64,000 nt of DNA from the NCBI RefSeq assembly GCF_030317115.1, contig NZ_JASZYF010000009.1:202882-266881 (forward strand), in the 5' to 3' direction. The DNA is from Variovorax gracilis. Its GTDB lineage: Bacteria > Pseudomonadota > Gammaproteobacteria > Burkholderiales > Burkholderiaceae_C. The notes under the pieces were generated by a model that searched no databases, had not been told where the DNA came from, and saw only the letters and a list, made by a program, of their open reading frames with translations. The position numbers were made by a program, and so were the translations under genes. Numbering within the stretch: the first letter of the stretch is position 1; every line of letters starts with the position of its first letter. Shown piece after piece: positions 8,938 to 17,039 of the stretch.

Positions 8938-9960
8938 ATGAGCCTTCGCCGCGACTTTATCAAGCTTTCCCTCGGCGCCGCCGCAGCGGCCAGCTTCGCC
9001 CTGACGGCATTGCCGTCGTTTGCGCAGGGCGTGACCCTGCTCAATGTGTCGTACGACCCGACGCGCGAACTCTATGTCGACTACAACCAGGCCTTCGCCA
9101 AGTACTGGAAGGGCAAGACCGGCCAGGACGTGACGATCAAGCAGTCGCATGGCGGCTCCGGCAAGCAGGCGCGCTCGATCATCGACGGCATCGACGCCGA
9201 CGTCGCGACGCTGGCCCTGGCCGGTGACACGGATGCCCTTGTCACGCACGGCGGCCTGGTGAAGCCCGACTGGCAGAAGCGCCTGCCGCACAACTCGGCA
9301 CCGTACACCTCGACGATCGTCTTCCTCGTGAAGAAGGGCAATCCCAAGGGCTTGAAGGATTGGGAAGACCTGGTGAAGCCTGGCGTGCAGGTCATCACGC
9401 CCAATCCCAAGACCTCTGGCGGCGCCCGCTGGAATTACCTGGCCGCGTGGGAGTTCGCCAAGCGCAAGTACGGCGGCGACGACAAGGCGAAGGAGTTCGT
9501 CGGCAAGCTCTACAAGAACGTGCCCGTGCTCGATACCGGTGCGCGCGGCTCGACCATCACCTTCGTCCAGCGCGGCGTAGGCGATGTGTTGCTGGCCTGG
9601 GAGAACGAAGCTTTCCTCGCGCTGAAGGAATTCGGTCCCGACAAGTTCGACATCGTCGTGCCTTCCATCAGCATCCTGGCGGAGCCGACGGTGACCGTGG
9701 TCGACAAGGTCGTCGACAAGAAGGGCACGCGCGCCGTCGCCGAGGAGTACCTGAAGTACCTCTATTCCGACGAAGGCCAGGACGTTGCAGGGCGCAACTA
9801 CTACCGCCCGACCTCGGAGAAGGCCAAGGCCAAGTACGACAAGCAGTTCCCGAAGCTGACGCTGTTCACCATTGATGAGGCCTTCGGCGGCTGGACCAAG
9901 GCGGACAAGACGCACTTTGCCGACGGCGCTTCGTTCGATCAGATCTACACAAACAAGTAG
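8938..9960 (+). CDS. sbp: Sulfate ABC transporter periplasmic substrate-binding protein (stand-alone copy)
   Basis: 340 residues from ATG 8938. The signal peptide begins MSLRRDFIKLSLGAAAAA, a twin-arginine type motif, and is cut near PSFAQG. The mature protein has the family landmarks LLNVSYDPTRELY, QSHGGSGKQARSI, a TPNPKTSGGARWNYLAAW segment and YLKYLYSDEGQ. It should bind sulfate or thiosulfate in the periplasm and deliver it to CysTWA. No permease or ATPase genes sit next to it; the only ones in the window are at 23.6-26.5 kb, where a second paralogue is encoded. The frame is open upstream to 8836, but the signal peptide fixes the start. Confidence 0.94.
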   Translation: MSLRRDFIKLSLGAAAAASFALTALPSFAQGVTLLNVSYDPTRELYVDYNQAFAKYWKGKTGQDVTIKQSHGGSGKQARSIIDGIDADVATLALAGDTDALVTHGGLVKPDWQKRLPHNSAPYTSTIVFLVKKGNPKGLKDWEDLVKPGVQVITPNPKTSGGARWNYLAAWEFAKRKYGGDDKAKEFVGKLYKNVPVLDTGARGSTITFVQRGVGDVLLAWENEAFLALKEFGPDKFDIVVPSISILAEPTVTVVDKVVDKKGTRAVAEEYLKYLYSDEGQDVAGRNYYRPTSEKAKAKYDKQFPKLTLFTIDEAFGGWTKADKTHFADGASFDQIYTNK

Positions 9961-10058
9961 TCGCTTCGCCCACCCCTTGACCGGGGGGCGGGCCTGCCCC
10001 TTCGGGCGGCCGGCGCGGCGGCCCTCCCGAATACCGTTGTCCTGAAAGTGAATTGACT

Positions 10059-10643
10059 GTGACTGTTCTTCTGATCGCTGGCAGCCCCTCTGCGCCTTCG
10101 CGCTCTGCGGTCCTGCTCGACGCCGTGGCCGCGCGGCTTGGCGAGCGCAGCGTGCCGGTCGATCGGCTCGCGATCCGCGAACTCGCGGCACATGCCTTGC
10201 TGCTGGGGGAGGCGTCCCATCCCTCGGTGCAGCACGCGGTGGAGCAGGTGCGGCGTGCCGACGTGATCGTGATCGCGACGCCGGTCTACAAGGCGGCGTA
10301 CAGCGGCGTGCTCAAGGTGTTCCTCGACCTGCTGCCGCAGTCGGCGCTCAAGGGCAAGACCGTCCTGCCGCTGGCAACGGGCGGAAGCCCGCATCACATG
10401 CTGGCGCTCGACTATGCGTTGCGTCCCGTGCTGCAGTCGCTGGCGGCGCGGCACATCCTGCCGGGCGTGTATGCGACCGATGGCCAGGTCACTCTGCAGC
10501 CGGAAGGCGCCTACCAGTTGCAGGCGGAACTCTCGCAGCGTCTCGACGATGCGGTCGAAACGCTGGCGAGCGAAGGGCTCAAGCTGCCCCCGACCTGGGG
10601 CTTCGAGCCGGTGGCCTTCTCGCGCGTGCGATGTAGCGTTTGA
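10059..10643 (+). CDS. ssuE: NADPH-dependent FMN reductase of the sulfonate system
   Basis: About 194 residues. Start taken as GTG 10059 (MTVLLIAGSPS), with GAAAG about 10 nt upstream; an in-frame TTG at 10053 would add two residues. Flavodoxin-like reductase: AGSPSAPSRS phosphate-binding loop, ATPVYKAAYSGVLKVFLDLL, LATGGSPHHMLALDY. SsuE supplies FMNH2 to the SsuD monooxygenase. First gene of the ssu cluster; 107 bp separate it from a small downstream frame and 280 bp from ssuA. Confidence 0.92.
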   Translation: MTVLLIAGSPSAPSRSAVLLDAVAARLGERSVPVDRLAIRELAAHALLLGEASHPSVQHAVEQVRRADVIVIATPVYKAAYSGVLKVFLDLLPQSALKGKTVLPLATGGSPHHMLALDYALRPVLQSLAARHILPGVYATDGQVTLQPEGAYQLQAELSQRLDDAVETLASEGLKLPPTWGFEPVAFSRVRCSV

Positions 10644-10704
10644 CGGCGTAGCGCCATCGTCGCATCCATCCCGGCGCCTCTTCTCCCATCCCGATCGATT
10701 CTTT

Positions 10705-10721
10705 CGCCGCTGCGTGCGGCG
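10705..10721 (+). repeat. GC-rich hairpin between ssuE and the small membrane-peptide gene
   Basis: CGCCGC-tgcgt-GCGGCG forms a 6-bp stem with a 5-nt loop. No T-run follows, so it is not a standard rho-independent terminator. It may stabilise the 3' end of the ssuE message or mark a processing site between ssuE and the rest of the operon. Confidence 0.35.
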
Positions 10722-10750
10722 CGGGATTCCCTTTGCCCTGAAAGAAATCC

Positions 10751-10891
10751 ATGCCGCCCGTTCTCACCGACAACTTTCAACCACCGCGCCGCCCGTGGCG
10801 GGTGCTGACCGACCTGGCGATCAGCGTGGTGGTGGTGGTCGCGATCGCACTCATCACCAGCTTCCTGGCGGCCACTTCGGCGCCTCTGTGA
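10751..10891 (+). CDS. Small single-pass membrane peptide in the ssu cluster (46 residues)
   Basis: An ATG-to-TGA frame of 46 codons: a short polar, proline-rich N-terminus (PPVLTDNFQPPRRPWRVL), then one strongly hydrophobic helix at about 21-40 (TDLAISVVVVVAIALITSFL) and a short tail. A basic patch (RRPWR) just before the helix predicts the N-terminus in the cytoplasm. It lies 107 nt after ssuE and 32 nt before ssuA, in line with the operon. It is below usual length cut-offs and easily missed. Function unknown; it might be an accessory to the SsuBC transporter or a regulatory peptide. I do not know a named family. Confidence 0.6.
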   Translation: MPPVLTDNFQPPRRPWRVLTDLAISVVVVVAIALITSFLAATSAPL

Positions 10892-10923
10892 AGCCATCGA
10901 CACCTTTACCTGGAAACACGCAC

Positions 10924-11880
10924 ATGACACTGCATTCATCGACACGCCGGCAACTGATCCAGGGCGCCGCCGCTGCCATTGCGCTGCCATCGCTCTACGC
11001 CTTCGCGCAGGCGCCTGCACGTCAACTTCGCATCGGCCACCAGAAAGGCAGCCTCAGCCTGCTGAAAGGCAGGGGCACGCTCGAAAAGCGCCTCGCGCCG
11101 CTGGGCGTATCGATCAAGTGGACGGAATTCACGGCCGGCCCGGTGCAACTCGAAGCGCTCAACGTGGGCTCGATCGATTTCGGCGATGTCGGCGAAGCGC
11201 CGCCGATCTTTGCGCAGGCGGCCGGCGCGCCGCTGGCCTATGTGGCGGCGACCGTGCCGCGTCCGCAATCCGAAGCTGTGCTGGTTCCCAAGGGCTCGAC
11301 GATCCGGTCGGTAGCCGATCTCAAGGGCAAGAAGGTCGCGCTCAACAAAGGCAGCAACGTTCACTACTTCCTGGTGAAGCTGCTCGAAAAACACGGGCTG
11401 GCCTACAGCGATGTAAACGTCGTCTTCCTGCCGCCCGCGGATGCGCGCGCCGCCTTCGAGAAGGGGTCGATCGATGCATGGGTGATCTGGGATCCTTTCC
11501 TCGCCTCGGCGGAGAAGACGCTCGACGCCAAGGTGCTGGCGGACGCCACGGACGTAGTGGGCAACCGGGCCTATTTCTTCTCGTCGCTCGACTACGCGCA
11601 GAAGAACCAGGACGTCATCAAGATCCTCGTCGAGGAACTCGACAAGATCGACCAGTGGGCACAGGCCAACCTCGGAGCATTCGCCACGGAGCTTTCGGCC
11701 ATCTGGGGCATTCCCAAGCCCGTGGTCGATGTTTCTGTCGGCCGCACGAAGTTCGGTACGGGGCCGATCACCAAGGCCATCCTCGGCGAGCAGCAGAAGA
11801 TCGCCGACACCTTCTTCGCGCTCGGGCTGATCCCGAAGAAGATCAACCTGCTCGACGCCGCGGCGGCGGGCATCGCCTGA
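10924..11880 (+). CDS. ssuA: Aliphatic sulfonate ABC transporter substrate-binding protein
   Basis: 318 residues. The signal STRRQLIQGAAAAIALP has a twin-arginine pattern and is cleaved near YAFAQA. The mature protein starts RQLRIGHQKGSLSLLKGRGTLE, the typical SsuA opening, with WTEFTAGPVQLEALNVGSID, FGDVGEAPPIFAQAAG and AWVIWDPFLA. Binds alkanesulfonates in the periplasm for import through SsuBC. It precedes ssuD by 9 nt. Confidence 0.95.
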   Translation: MTLHSSTRRQLIQGAAAAIALPSLYAFAQAPARQLRIGHQKGSLSLLKGRGTLEKRLAPLGVSIKWTEFTAGPVQLEALNVGSIDFGDVGEAPPIFAQAAGAPLAYVAATVPRPQSEAVLVPKGSTIRSVADLKGKKVALNKGSNVHYFLVKLLEKHGLAYSDVNVVFLPPADARAAFEKGSIDAWVIWDPFLASAEKTLDAKVLADATDVVGNRAYFFSSLDYAQKNQDVIKILVEELDKIDQWAQANLGAFATELSAIWGIPKPVVDVSVGRTKFGTGPITKAILGEQQKIADTFFALGLIPKKINLLDAAAAGIA

Positions 11881-11889
11881 GGACGCGCC

Positions 11890-13059
11890 ATGCAAATCCT
11901 CTGGTTCCTCCCCACGCACGGCGACAGCCGCTACCTCGGGTCCACCGAAGGCGCGCGCACGGTCGATCTGGCCTACCTGCAGCAGATTGCCGGCGCGGCC
12001 GACAAGCTCGGCTATGAAGGCGTCCTGATTCCCACCGGCCGCTCCTGCGAGGACCCCTGGGTGATCGCATCGAGCCTGATCGGCGCAACGTCGCGGCTCA
12101 AGTTCCTGGTAGCGGTGCGGCCGGGACTGCACCAGCCGAGCCTTGCCGCGCGCATGGCCGCGACCTTCGACCGGCTCTCCGGCGGGCGCGTGCTGGTGAA
12201 CCTCGTGACCGGCGGCGACCAGGCCGAGCTCGAAGGCGATGGCGTGTACCTCGACCATGCCGCACGCTACGAGCAGTCGGCAGAGTTCATCCGCATCTGG
12301 CGCGAGGTCATCGCGCGCAGCCATGAGGGCCTGAGCTACGACTACGACGGCAAACACCTGAGCGTGAAGGGCGCGAAGCTGCTGTTTCCACCGACGCAGA
12401 AGCCGTATCCGCCCGTGTGGTTCGGCGGGTCGTCCGCCGCTGCGCACGAGCTCGCGGCGGAGCAGGTCGATGCCTACCTGACCTGGGGCGAGCCGCCCGC
12501 CGAAGTGGCGAAGAAGATCGCCGACGTGCGCGAGCGCGCCGCTCGCAGGGGGCGCACCGTGAAGTTCGGCATCCGCCTGCACGTCATCGTGCGCGAGACG
12601 GAAGACGAAGCGTGGCGCGCCGCCGAATCGTTGATCAGCCGTGTGGACGACGAGACGGTGATTCGCGCGCAAGCCGCCTTCGCGCGCATGGACTCCGAAG
12701 GCCAGCGCCGCATGGCTGCGCTGCATGCCGGCGGAGCCAGGCGAACGCGGGAGGACCTGGAAATCAGCCCGAACCTGTGGGCTGGTGTGGGCCTTGTGCG
12801 CGGTGGCGCGGGCACGGCGCTGGTGGGCGATCCGAAGACCGTCGCGGCGCGGATCGAGGAATACGCGGCGCTGGGCATCGACAACTTCATCTTCTCGGGC
12901 TATCCGCATCTGGAGGAGGCCTATCGCTTCGCCGAGCTGGTTTTCCCGCTGTTGCCACGCAAGCAGCGCCCGGGTCTGCCGGGCGAGACGCTGACGGGGC
13001 CGTTCGGCGAAGTCGTCGCCAACCTGGATGCGCCGTCGCGCCTCCGCTCGCAGAGCTGA
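11890..13059 (+). CDS. ssuD: FMNH2-dependent alkanesulfonate monooxygenase
   Basis: 389 residues, full length. Luciferase-like TIM-barrel flavoenzyme: MQILWFLPTHGDSRYLG start, LIPTGRSCEDPWV, NLVTGGDQAELEGDG, PVWFGGSSAAAHELA and NFIFSGYPHLEEAYRFAE. It oxidises C1-C10 sulfonates with O2 and FMNH2 (from SsuE) to aldehyde plus sulfite, which enters cysteine synthesis. Lies between ssuA (9 nt) and ssuC (25 nt) in one operon. Confidence 0.97.
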   Translation: MQILWFLPTHGDSRYLGSTEGARTVDLAYLQQIAGAADKLGYEGVLIPTGRSCEDPWVIASSLIGATSRLKFLVAVRPGLHQPSLAARMAATFDRLSGGRVLVNLVTGGDQAELEGDGVYLDHAARYEQSAEFIRIWREVIARSHEGLSYDYDGKHLSVKGAKLLFPPTQKPYPPVWFGGSSAAAHELAAEQVDAYLTWGEPPAEVAKKIADVRERAARRGRTVKFGIRLHVIVRETEDEAWRAAESLISRVDDETVIRAQAAFARMDSEGQRRMAALHAGGARRTREDLEISPNLWAGVGLVRGGAGTALVGDPKTVAARIEEYAALGIDNFIFSGYPHLEEAYRFAELVFPLLPRKQRPGLPGETLTGPFGEVVANLDAPSRLRSQS

Positions 13060-13084
13060 TCGCGCAGCGATTCAAAGGACTTTC

Positions 13085-13918
13085 ATGACTGAACAAGTGC
13101 AGACCTTGCCAGCCGCGGCACCCTCGCTGAACACCGCCAAAGCCTTCGCTATTGGCGTCGCCAGGCGCCTCGTCCCCTGGCTCGTGCCCGTCGGCCTCAT
13201 CGTGGTGTGGCAGATCGCCTCGTCGCTTGGCTGGCTCTCGACCCGCGTGCTGCCGGCGCCCATCGACGTGGTCAAGGCCGCGTGGACGTTGGCCGCGTCG
13301 GGCGAACTGTGGACGCACGTGAAGGTGAGTGCCGGGCGCGCACTGGCCGGGCTCGCGATCGGCGGCGGCCTGGGCCTCGCGCTGGGTTTGTTGACGGGCT
13401 CGGTCAAGTTTTTCGAAACACTGCTCGACTCCAGCATCCAGATGGTGCGCAACATTCCGGCGCTGGCGCTGATCCCGCTCGTGATCCTCTGGTTCGGCAT
13501 CGACGAATCGGCCAAGCTGTTCCTGATCTCGGTGTCGGTGTTCTTTCCGATCTACCTCAACACCTTCCACGGCATCCGCAACGTCGATCCGCAACTCATC
13601 GAGATGGGCCGCACCTACGGGCTCACGCGGTGGCAGCTCTACAAGGAGGTGATTCTTCCGGGCGCGACGTCTTCGATCCTCGTCGGCCTGCGCTTCTCGC
13701 TGGGATTGATGTGGGTGATCCTGATCGTGGCCGAGACCATCTCTGCGCAATCCGGCATCGGCTATCTCACGATGAACGCACGCGAGTTCCTGCAGACCGA
13801 CATCGTGCTGGTGGGCATCCTGCTCTACGCGCTGCTCGGCAAGCTCGCCGACTTGTTTGCGCGCGGATTGGAGCGCTGGTGGCTGCGCTGGCATCCGGGC
13901 TACAGCGTCGCCAAGTGA
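13085..13918 (+). CDS. ssuC: Aliphatic sulfonate ABC transporter permease
   Basis: 277 residues from ATG 13085. Six predicted membrane helices, including WLVPVGLIVVWQIASSLGWL near the start. Conserved binding-protein-dependent transport signature around EMGRTYGLTRWQLYKEVILPGA, the loop that contacts the ATPase. Moves sulfonates delivered by SsuA across the inner membrane, energised by SsuB. The frame is open upstream into ssuD, but family alignment and spacing favour 13085. Confidence 0.95.
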   Translation: MTEQVQTLPAAAPSLNTAKAFAIGVARRLVPWLVPVGLIVVWQIASSLGWLSTRVLPAPIDVVKAAWTLAASGELWTHVKVSAGRALAGLAIGGGLGLALGLLTGSVKFFETLLDSSIQMVRNIPALALIPLVILWFGIDESAKLFLISVSVFFPIYLNTFHGIRNVDPQLIEMGRTYGLTRWQLYKEVILPGATSSILVGLRFSLGLMWVILIVAETISAQSGIGYLTMNAREFLQTDIVLVGILLYALLGKLADLFARGLERWWLRWHPGYSVAK

Positions 13919-13931
13919 AGGAGCAACGAAG

Positions 13932-14897
13932 ATGACTCACACTCTGTCCCTCACCCGTCGCGGTGCCCTGGCCACGCTGGCTTCGGTCGCCGGTGGCGTG
14001 GCCTTCGCGCAGAACAACGCGCCATCGACCGTGCGCATCGGCTACCAGAAGTCGTCGACGCTGATCGTCGTGCTCAAGACTCAGGGCACGCTCGAGCGTC
14101 AGCTCGCACCGCTGGGCGTGAAGATCGGTTGGCACGAGTTCACCAGCGGATTGCCGCTGCTGGAGGCGCTCAATCTCGACAACCTCGACTTCAGCGCGGA
14201 CGTCGCCGACACCGTGCCGGTGTTCGCCCAGGCCGCTGGCGCCAGACTGACCTTCGTCGCGCAAGAGGCGCCTTCGCCATCGGCGCAGGCCATCGTGGTT
14301 CGCGCCGATTCGCCGATCCGCTCGGTTGCCGACCTCAAGGGCCGCAAGGTGGGCTTCGCCAAGGCGGCCGGCGTGCACTACCTGCTGATCGCTGCGCTCG
14401 ACAAGGCGGGCCTCACATTCAGGGACATCGAGCCTGCCTACCTGACGCCGGCCGATGGCCGAGCGGCCTTCGAGCGCGGTGCGATCGACGCGTGGGTGGT
14501 CTGGGACCCATTCCTCTCGGCGGCGCAGCGGCAATCGAGCGTGCGCGTCCTGGCCGACGGCACGGGCATTGCGTCGTACCAGCGCTACTACCTGGCGGGG
14601 ACGCCTTTTGCGCAGTCGCGGCCCGACGTGCTGCGTGTGCTCTTCAGCGAACTGCAGAAGGCGGGCGCCTGGGTCAAACAGAAGCCGAAGGAGGCCGCCG
14701 CGTTGCTCGCGCCCGTGTGGGGCCTGGATGCCGCCACGGTCGAGCAGGCCAACGCGCGCCGCAGCTACGAAGTGCGCCCGGTGTTGACCGGCGGCCTCGG
14801 CGAGCAGCAACGCATCGCCGATGCCTTCTTCGCCGAGAAGCTGCTGCCAAGAAAAATCAATGCGCTCGACGTGGCGCTGTTCACCCCGGGAGCCTGA
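13932..14897 (+). CDS. Second sulfonate/taurine-type substrate-binding protein inside the ssu operon
   Basis: 321 residues from ATG 13932. The signal LSLTRRGALATLASVAGG again has a twin-arginine pattern and ends near AFAQN. The mature part is paralogous to the upstream SsuA (VRIGYQKSSTLIVVLKTQGTLE, HEFTSGLPLLEALN, AWVVWDPFLS) but clearly diverged. It sits between ssuC and ssuB with 13 and 5 nt gaps, so it is part of the operon and probably feeds the same SsuBC pair with a different sulfonate range. Substrate unknown. Confidence 0.93.
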   Translation: MTHTLSLTRRGALATLASVAGGVAFAQNNAPSTVRIGYQKSSTLIVVLKTQGTLERQLAPLGVKIGWHEFTSGLPLLEALNLDNLDFSADVADTVPVFAQAAGARLTFVAQEAPSPSAQAIVVRADSPIRSVADLKGRKVGFAKAAGVHYLLIAALDKAGLTFRDIEPAYLTPADGRAAFERGAIDAWVVWDPFLSAAQRQSSVRVLADGTGIASYQRYYLAGTPFAQSRPDVLRVLFSELQKAGAWVKQKPKEAAALLAPVWGLDAATVEQANARRSYEVRPVLTGGLGEQQRIADAFFAEKLLPRKINALDVALFTPGA

Positions 14898-14902
14898 AGA
14901 CC

Positions 14903-15727
14903 ATGAGCGCCATCCTCCATGCAACGAACGACGAGGGACCGGGCGGTGTCCGACTGGACATTCGCGGACTGTCCAAGCGCTACGGCGAGCGCGAGGTGCT
15001 GCGCAACACGCAGCTTTCCATCGAGCCCGGGCAATTCATCGCCATCGTCGGCCGCAGCGGCTGCGGAAAGAGCACCCTGCTGAGGCTGATCGCGGGACTG
15101 GAAGAGGCCTCCGACGGGGCGCTCTACACAGACGGCAAGGCCATCGATGGCCTGCATGACGACACGCGGATCATGTTCCAGGAAGCGCGCCTGCTGCCGT
15201 GGCGCCGCGTGCTCGACAACGTGACGCTGGGCCTGCCCGCCGAGAGCCGTGCGCGTGGCGAGGAAGTGCTGGCGCAGGTCGGCCTTTCCGAGCGGCGCGG
15301 CGAATGGCCGGCGCGCCTGTCGGGTGGACAGCGGCAGCGCGTGTCGCTCGCGCGGGCGCTGGTGCATCATCCGCGGCTGCTCCTGCTCGACGAGCCGCTG
15401 GGCGCTCTCGATGCGCTCACGCGGATCGAGATGCACCGTCTGATCGAGAGCCTGTGGCAGCGCCATCGCTTCACCGCGCTGCTGGTCACGCACGACGTGC
15501 AGGAGGCCGTGGCGCTGGCCGACCGCGTGATCCTGATCGAGGATGGGCGCATTGCGCTCGACGAAACCATCTCCCTGGCTCGGCCGCGATCGCAGGGCGA
15601 CCCGGCATTCGCGGCGATCGAGAAACGCATCCTCGATCGCGTGCTTCAAAAGCCCGAGAACCCCGAGCCCGCGAACGACACCCGCTGGGCCGATGGTCCC
15701 GCACACGTGCTGCGCTGGGCTGTGTGA
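14903..15727 (+). CDS. ssuB: Aliphatic sulfonate ABC transporter ATP-binding protein
   Basis: 274 residues from ATG 14903. Full ABC motifs: Walker A GRSGCGKST, Q-loop MFQEARLLPW, signature LSGGQRQRVSLARAL, Walker B LLLLDEPLGALDALTR and switch histidine in LLVTHDVQEAV. Energises SsuC-mediated sulfonate import. Follows the second binding-protein gene by 5 nt. The frame is open far upstream, but everything before 14903 is out-of-frame sequence of that gene. Confidence 0.95.
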   Translation: MSAILHATNDEGPGGVRLDIRGLSKRYGEREVLRNTQLSIEPGQFIAIVGRSGCGKSTLLRLIAGLEEASDGALYTDGKAIDGLHDDTRIMFQEARLLPWRRVLDNVTLGLPAESRARGEEVLAQVGLSERRGEWPARLSGGQRQRVSLARALVHHPRLLLLDEPLGALDALTRIEMHRLIESLWQRHRFTALLVTHDVQEAVALADRVILIEDGRIALDETISLARPRSQGDPAFAAIEKRILDRVLQKPENPEPANDTRWADGPAHVLRWAV

Positions 15728-15772
15728 GCGCAGCCGATTTCAGACCCCTCATTTCCAACCAAGGAGTTTTCC

Positions 15773-15988
15773 ATGTCCATCCAAGCCATCAATGTCCGCA
15801 ACCAGTTCAAGGGCAAGGTCCGCGAGATCATCCGCGGTGATGTCGTTTCCGAAGTCGACGTCGAGACCGCGTGGGGCATCGTGACCTCGGTCATCACCAC
15901 GCGCTCGGTCGACGAACTGCAGCTCAAGCCTGGTTCCGACGTGGTCGCGCTGGTGAAGTCGACCGAGGTGTCGATCGCCAAGCTTTAA
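15773..15988 (+). CDS. Mop/TOBE-domain oxyanion-binding protein (molbindin)
   Basis: 71 residues, one Mop domain: SIQAINVRNQFKGKVREIIRGDVVSEVDV, then VTSVITTRSVDELQLKPGSDVVALVKSTEV. Molbindins assemble into rings that bind molybdate, tungstate or sulfate-like oxyanions in the cytoplasm. A GGAG site lies at 15763-15766. It is 45 nt after ssuB and 1 nt before metN, with no molybdate transporter nearby, so it may act as a sensor or buffer in this sulfur cluster. Domain call is firm; role is inference. Confidence 0.92.
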   Translation: MSIQAINVRNQFKGKVREIIRGDVVSEVDVETAWGIVTSVITTRSVDELQLKPGSDVVALVKSTEVSIAKL

Positions 15989-15989
15989 A

Positions 15990-17039
15990 ATGGGGATGAT
16001 CCAACTCTCTGACATTCACCAGATTTATGACGGCCCGAGCGGGCCGGTCGAGGCCCTCAAGGGCATCGACCTGACGGTGGCGCCGGGCGAAGTGTTCGGC
16101 GTGATCGGGCGCAGCGGGGCGGGCAAGAGCTCGCTGGTGCGCACCATCAATCTCCTCAATCGTCCCGTGCGCGGCAGCGTGCGCGTCGACGGCCGCGAAC
16201 TCACGGCGCTGGACGACGCCGAGCTGCGCGCCGCGCGACAGGGCATCGGCATGATCTTCCAGCACTTCAACCTGCTGGCTTCGCGCACCGTCTACGACAA
16301 CGTGGCGCTGCCGCTCGAACTTGCGGGCCTGCGCCCGTCGGACATCCAGGCGCGCGTCGAGCCGCTGCTCGAGCTGGTGGGCCTCACCGGCTTGCGCGAC
16401 CGTTATCCGGCGCAGATCAGCGGTGGCCAGAAGCAGCGTGTGGGTATCGCACGTGCTCTGGCCAACCGGCCGAAGGTGCTGCTCTCGGACGAGGCCACTT
16501 CGGCGCTGGACCCCGAGACCACGCGCTCGATCCTCGCGCTGCTGCAGCAGATCAACCGCGAGTTCGGCCTGACCATCGTGCTCATCACGCACGAGATGCA
16601 GGTCATCAAGCAGCTCGCGCAGCAGGTCGCGGTGATCGACCATGGCCGCATCGTGGAGCAGGGCGCCGTGCTCGACGTCTTCACACGGCCGCAGCATGAA
16701 ACCACTCGCAGCCTCCTGGACGACATCGCGCCGCAGGCCTTGCCCGAGAGCGTGCTGGCGCGCATCCGCGCCTTGATGCTCGACGGCGGCAGCCAGACGC
16801 CGCAGCTGCTGCGCCTGGCTTTCGCGGGCGATGATGCCGCGGACCAGCCCCTGTTGTCACAGGTGATCCGGCGCTTCGGCATCGACCTGTCGATCGTGCA
16901 TGGCCAGGTCGACGAGATCCAGGGACGGCCTTTCGGCTCGCTGGCCGTGCTGGCCCGTGGCGCGGGCGAATCGGTGGCTTCGGCGGTCGCGTACCTGCGC
17001 GGCGCCGGCGTCGTGGTGCAGGAGGTGGCGCATGTTTGA
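15990..17039 (+). CDS. metN: Methionine ABC transporter ATP-binding protein
   Basis: 349 residues. ABC domain with Walker A GRSGAGKSS, signature ISGGQKQRVGIARAL and the MetN-type Walker B VLLSDEATSALDPETT. A C-terminal NIL domain (about 270-349, LRLAFAGDDAADQPLLSQVIRRFGI onward) is the regulatory methionine-sensing part of MetN. Start at ATG 15990; ATG 15996 is also possible. Only 1 nt separates it from the Mop gene, and it overlaps metI by 8 nt. Confidence 0.95.
   Translation: MGMIQLSDIHQIYDGPSGPVEALKGIDLTVAPGEVFGVIGRSGAGKSSLVRTINLLNRPVRGSVRVDGRELTALDDAELRAARQGIGMIFQHFNLLASRTVYDNVALPLELAGLRPSDIQARVEPLLELVGLTGLRDRYPAQISGGQKQRVGIARALANRPKVLLSDEATSALDPETTRSILALLQQINREFGLTIVLITHEMQVIKQLAQQVAVIDHGRIVEQGAVLDVFTRPQHETTRSLLDDIAPQALPESVLARIRALMLDGGSQTPQLLRLAFAGDDAADQPLLSQVIRRFGIDLSIVHGQVDEIQGRPFGSLAVLARGAGESVASAVAYLRGAGVVVQEVAHV

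Noticed and set aside
9961..10058. GC-rich block between the sulfate-binding gene and ssuE as a terminator.
   Set aside because: Several weak GC stems can be drawn but none has a clear single hairpin with a T-run, so no terminator is called. The stretch holds no gene that I can support.
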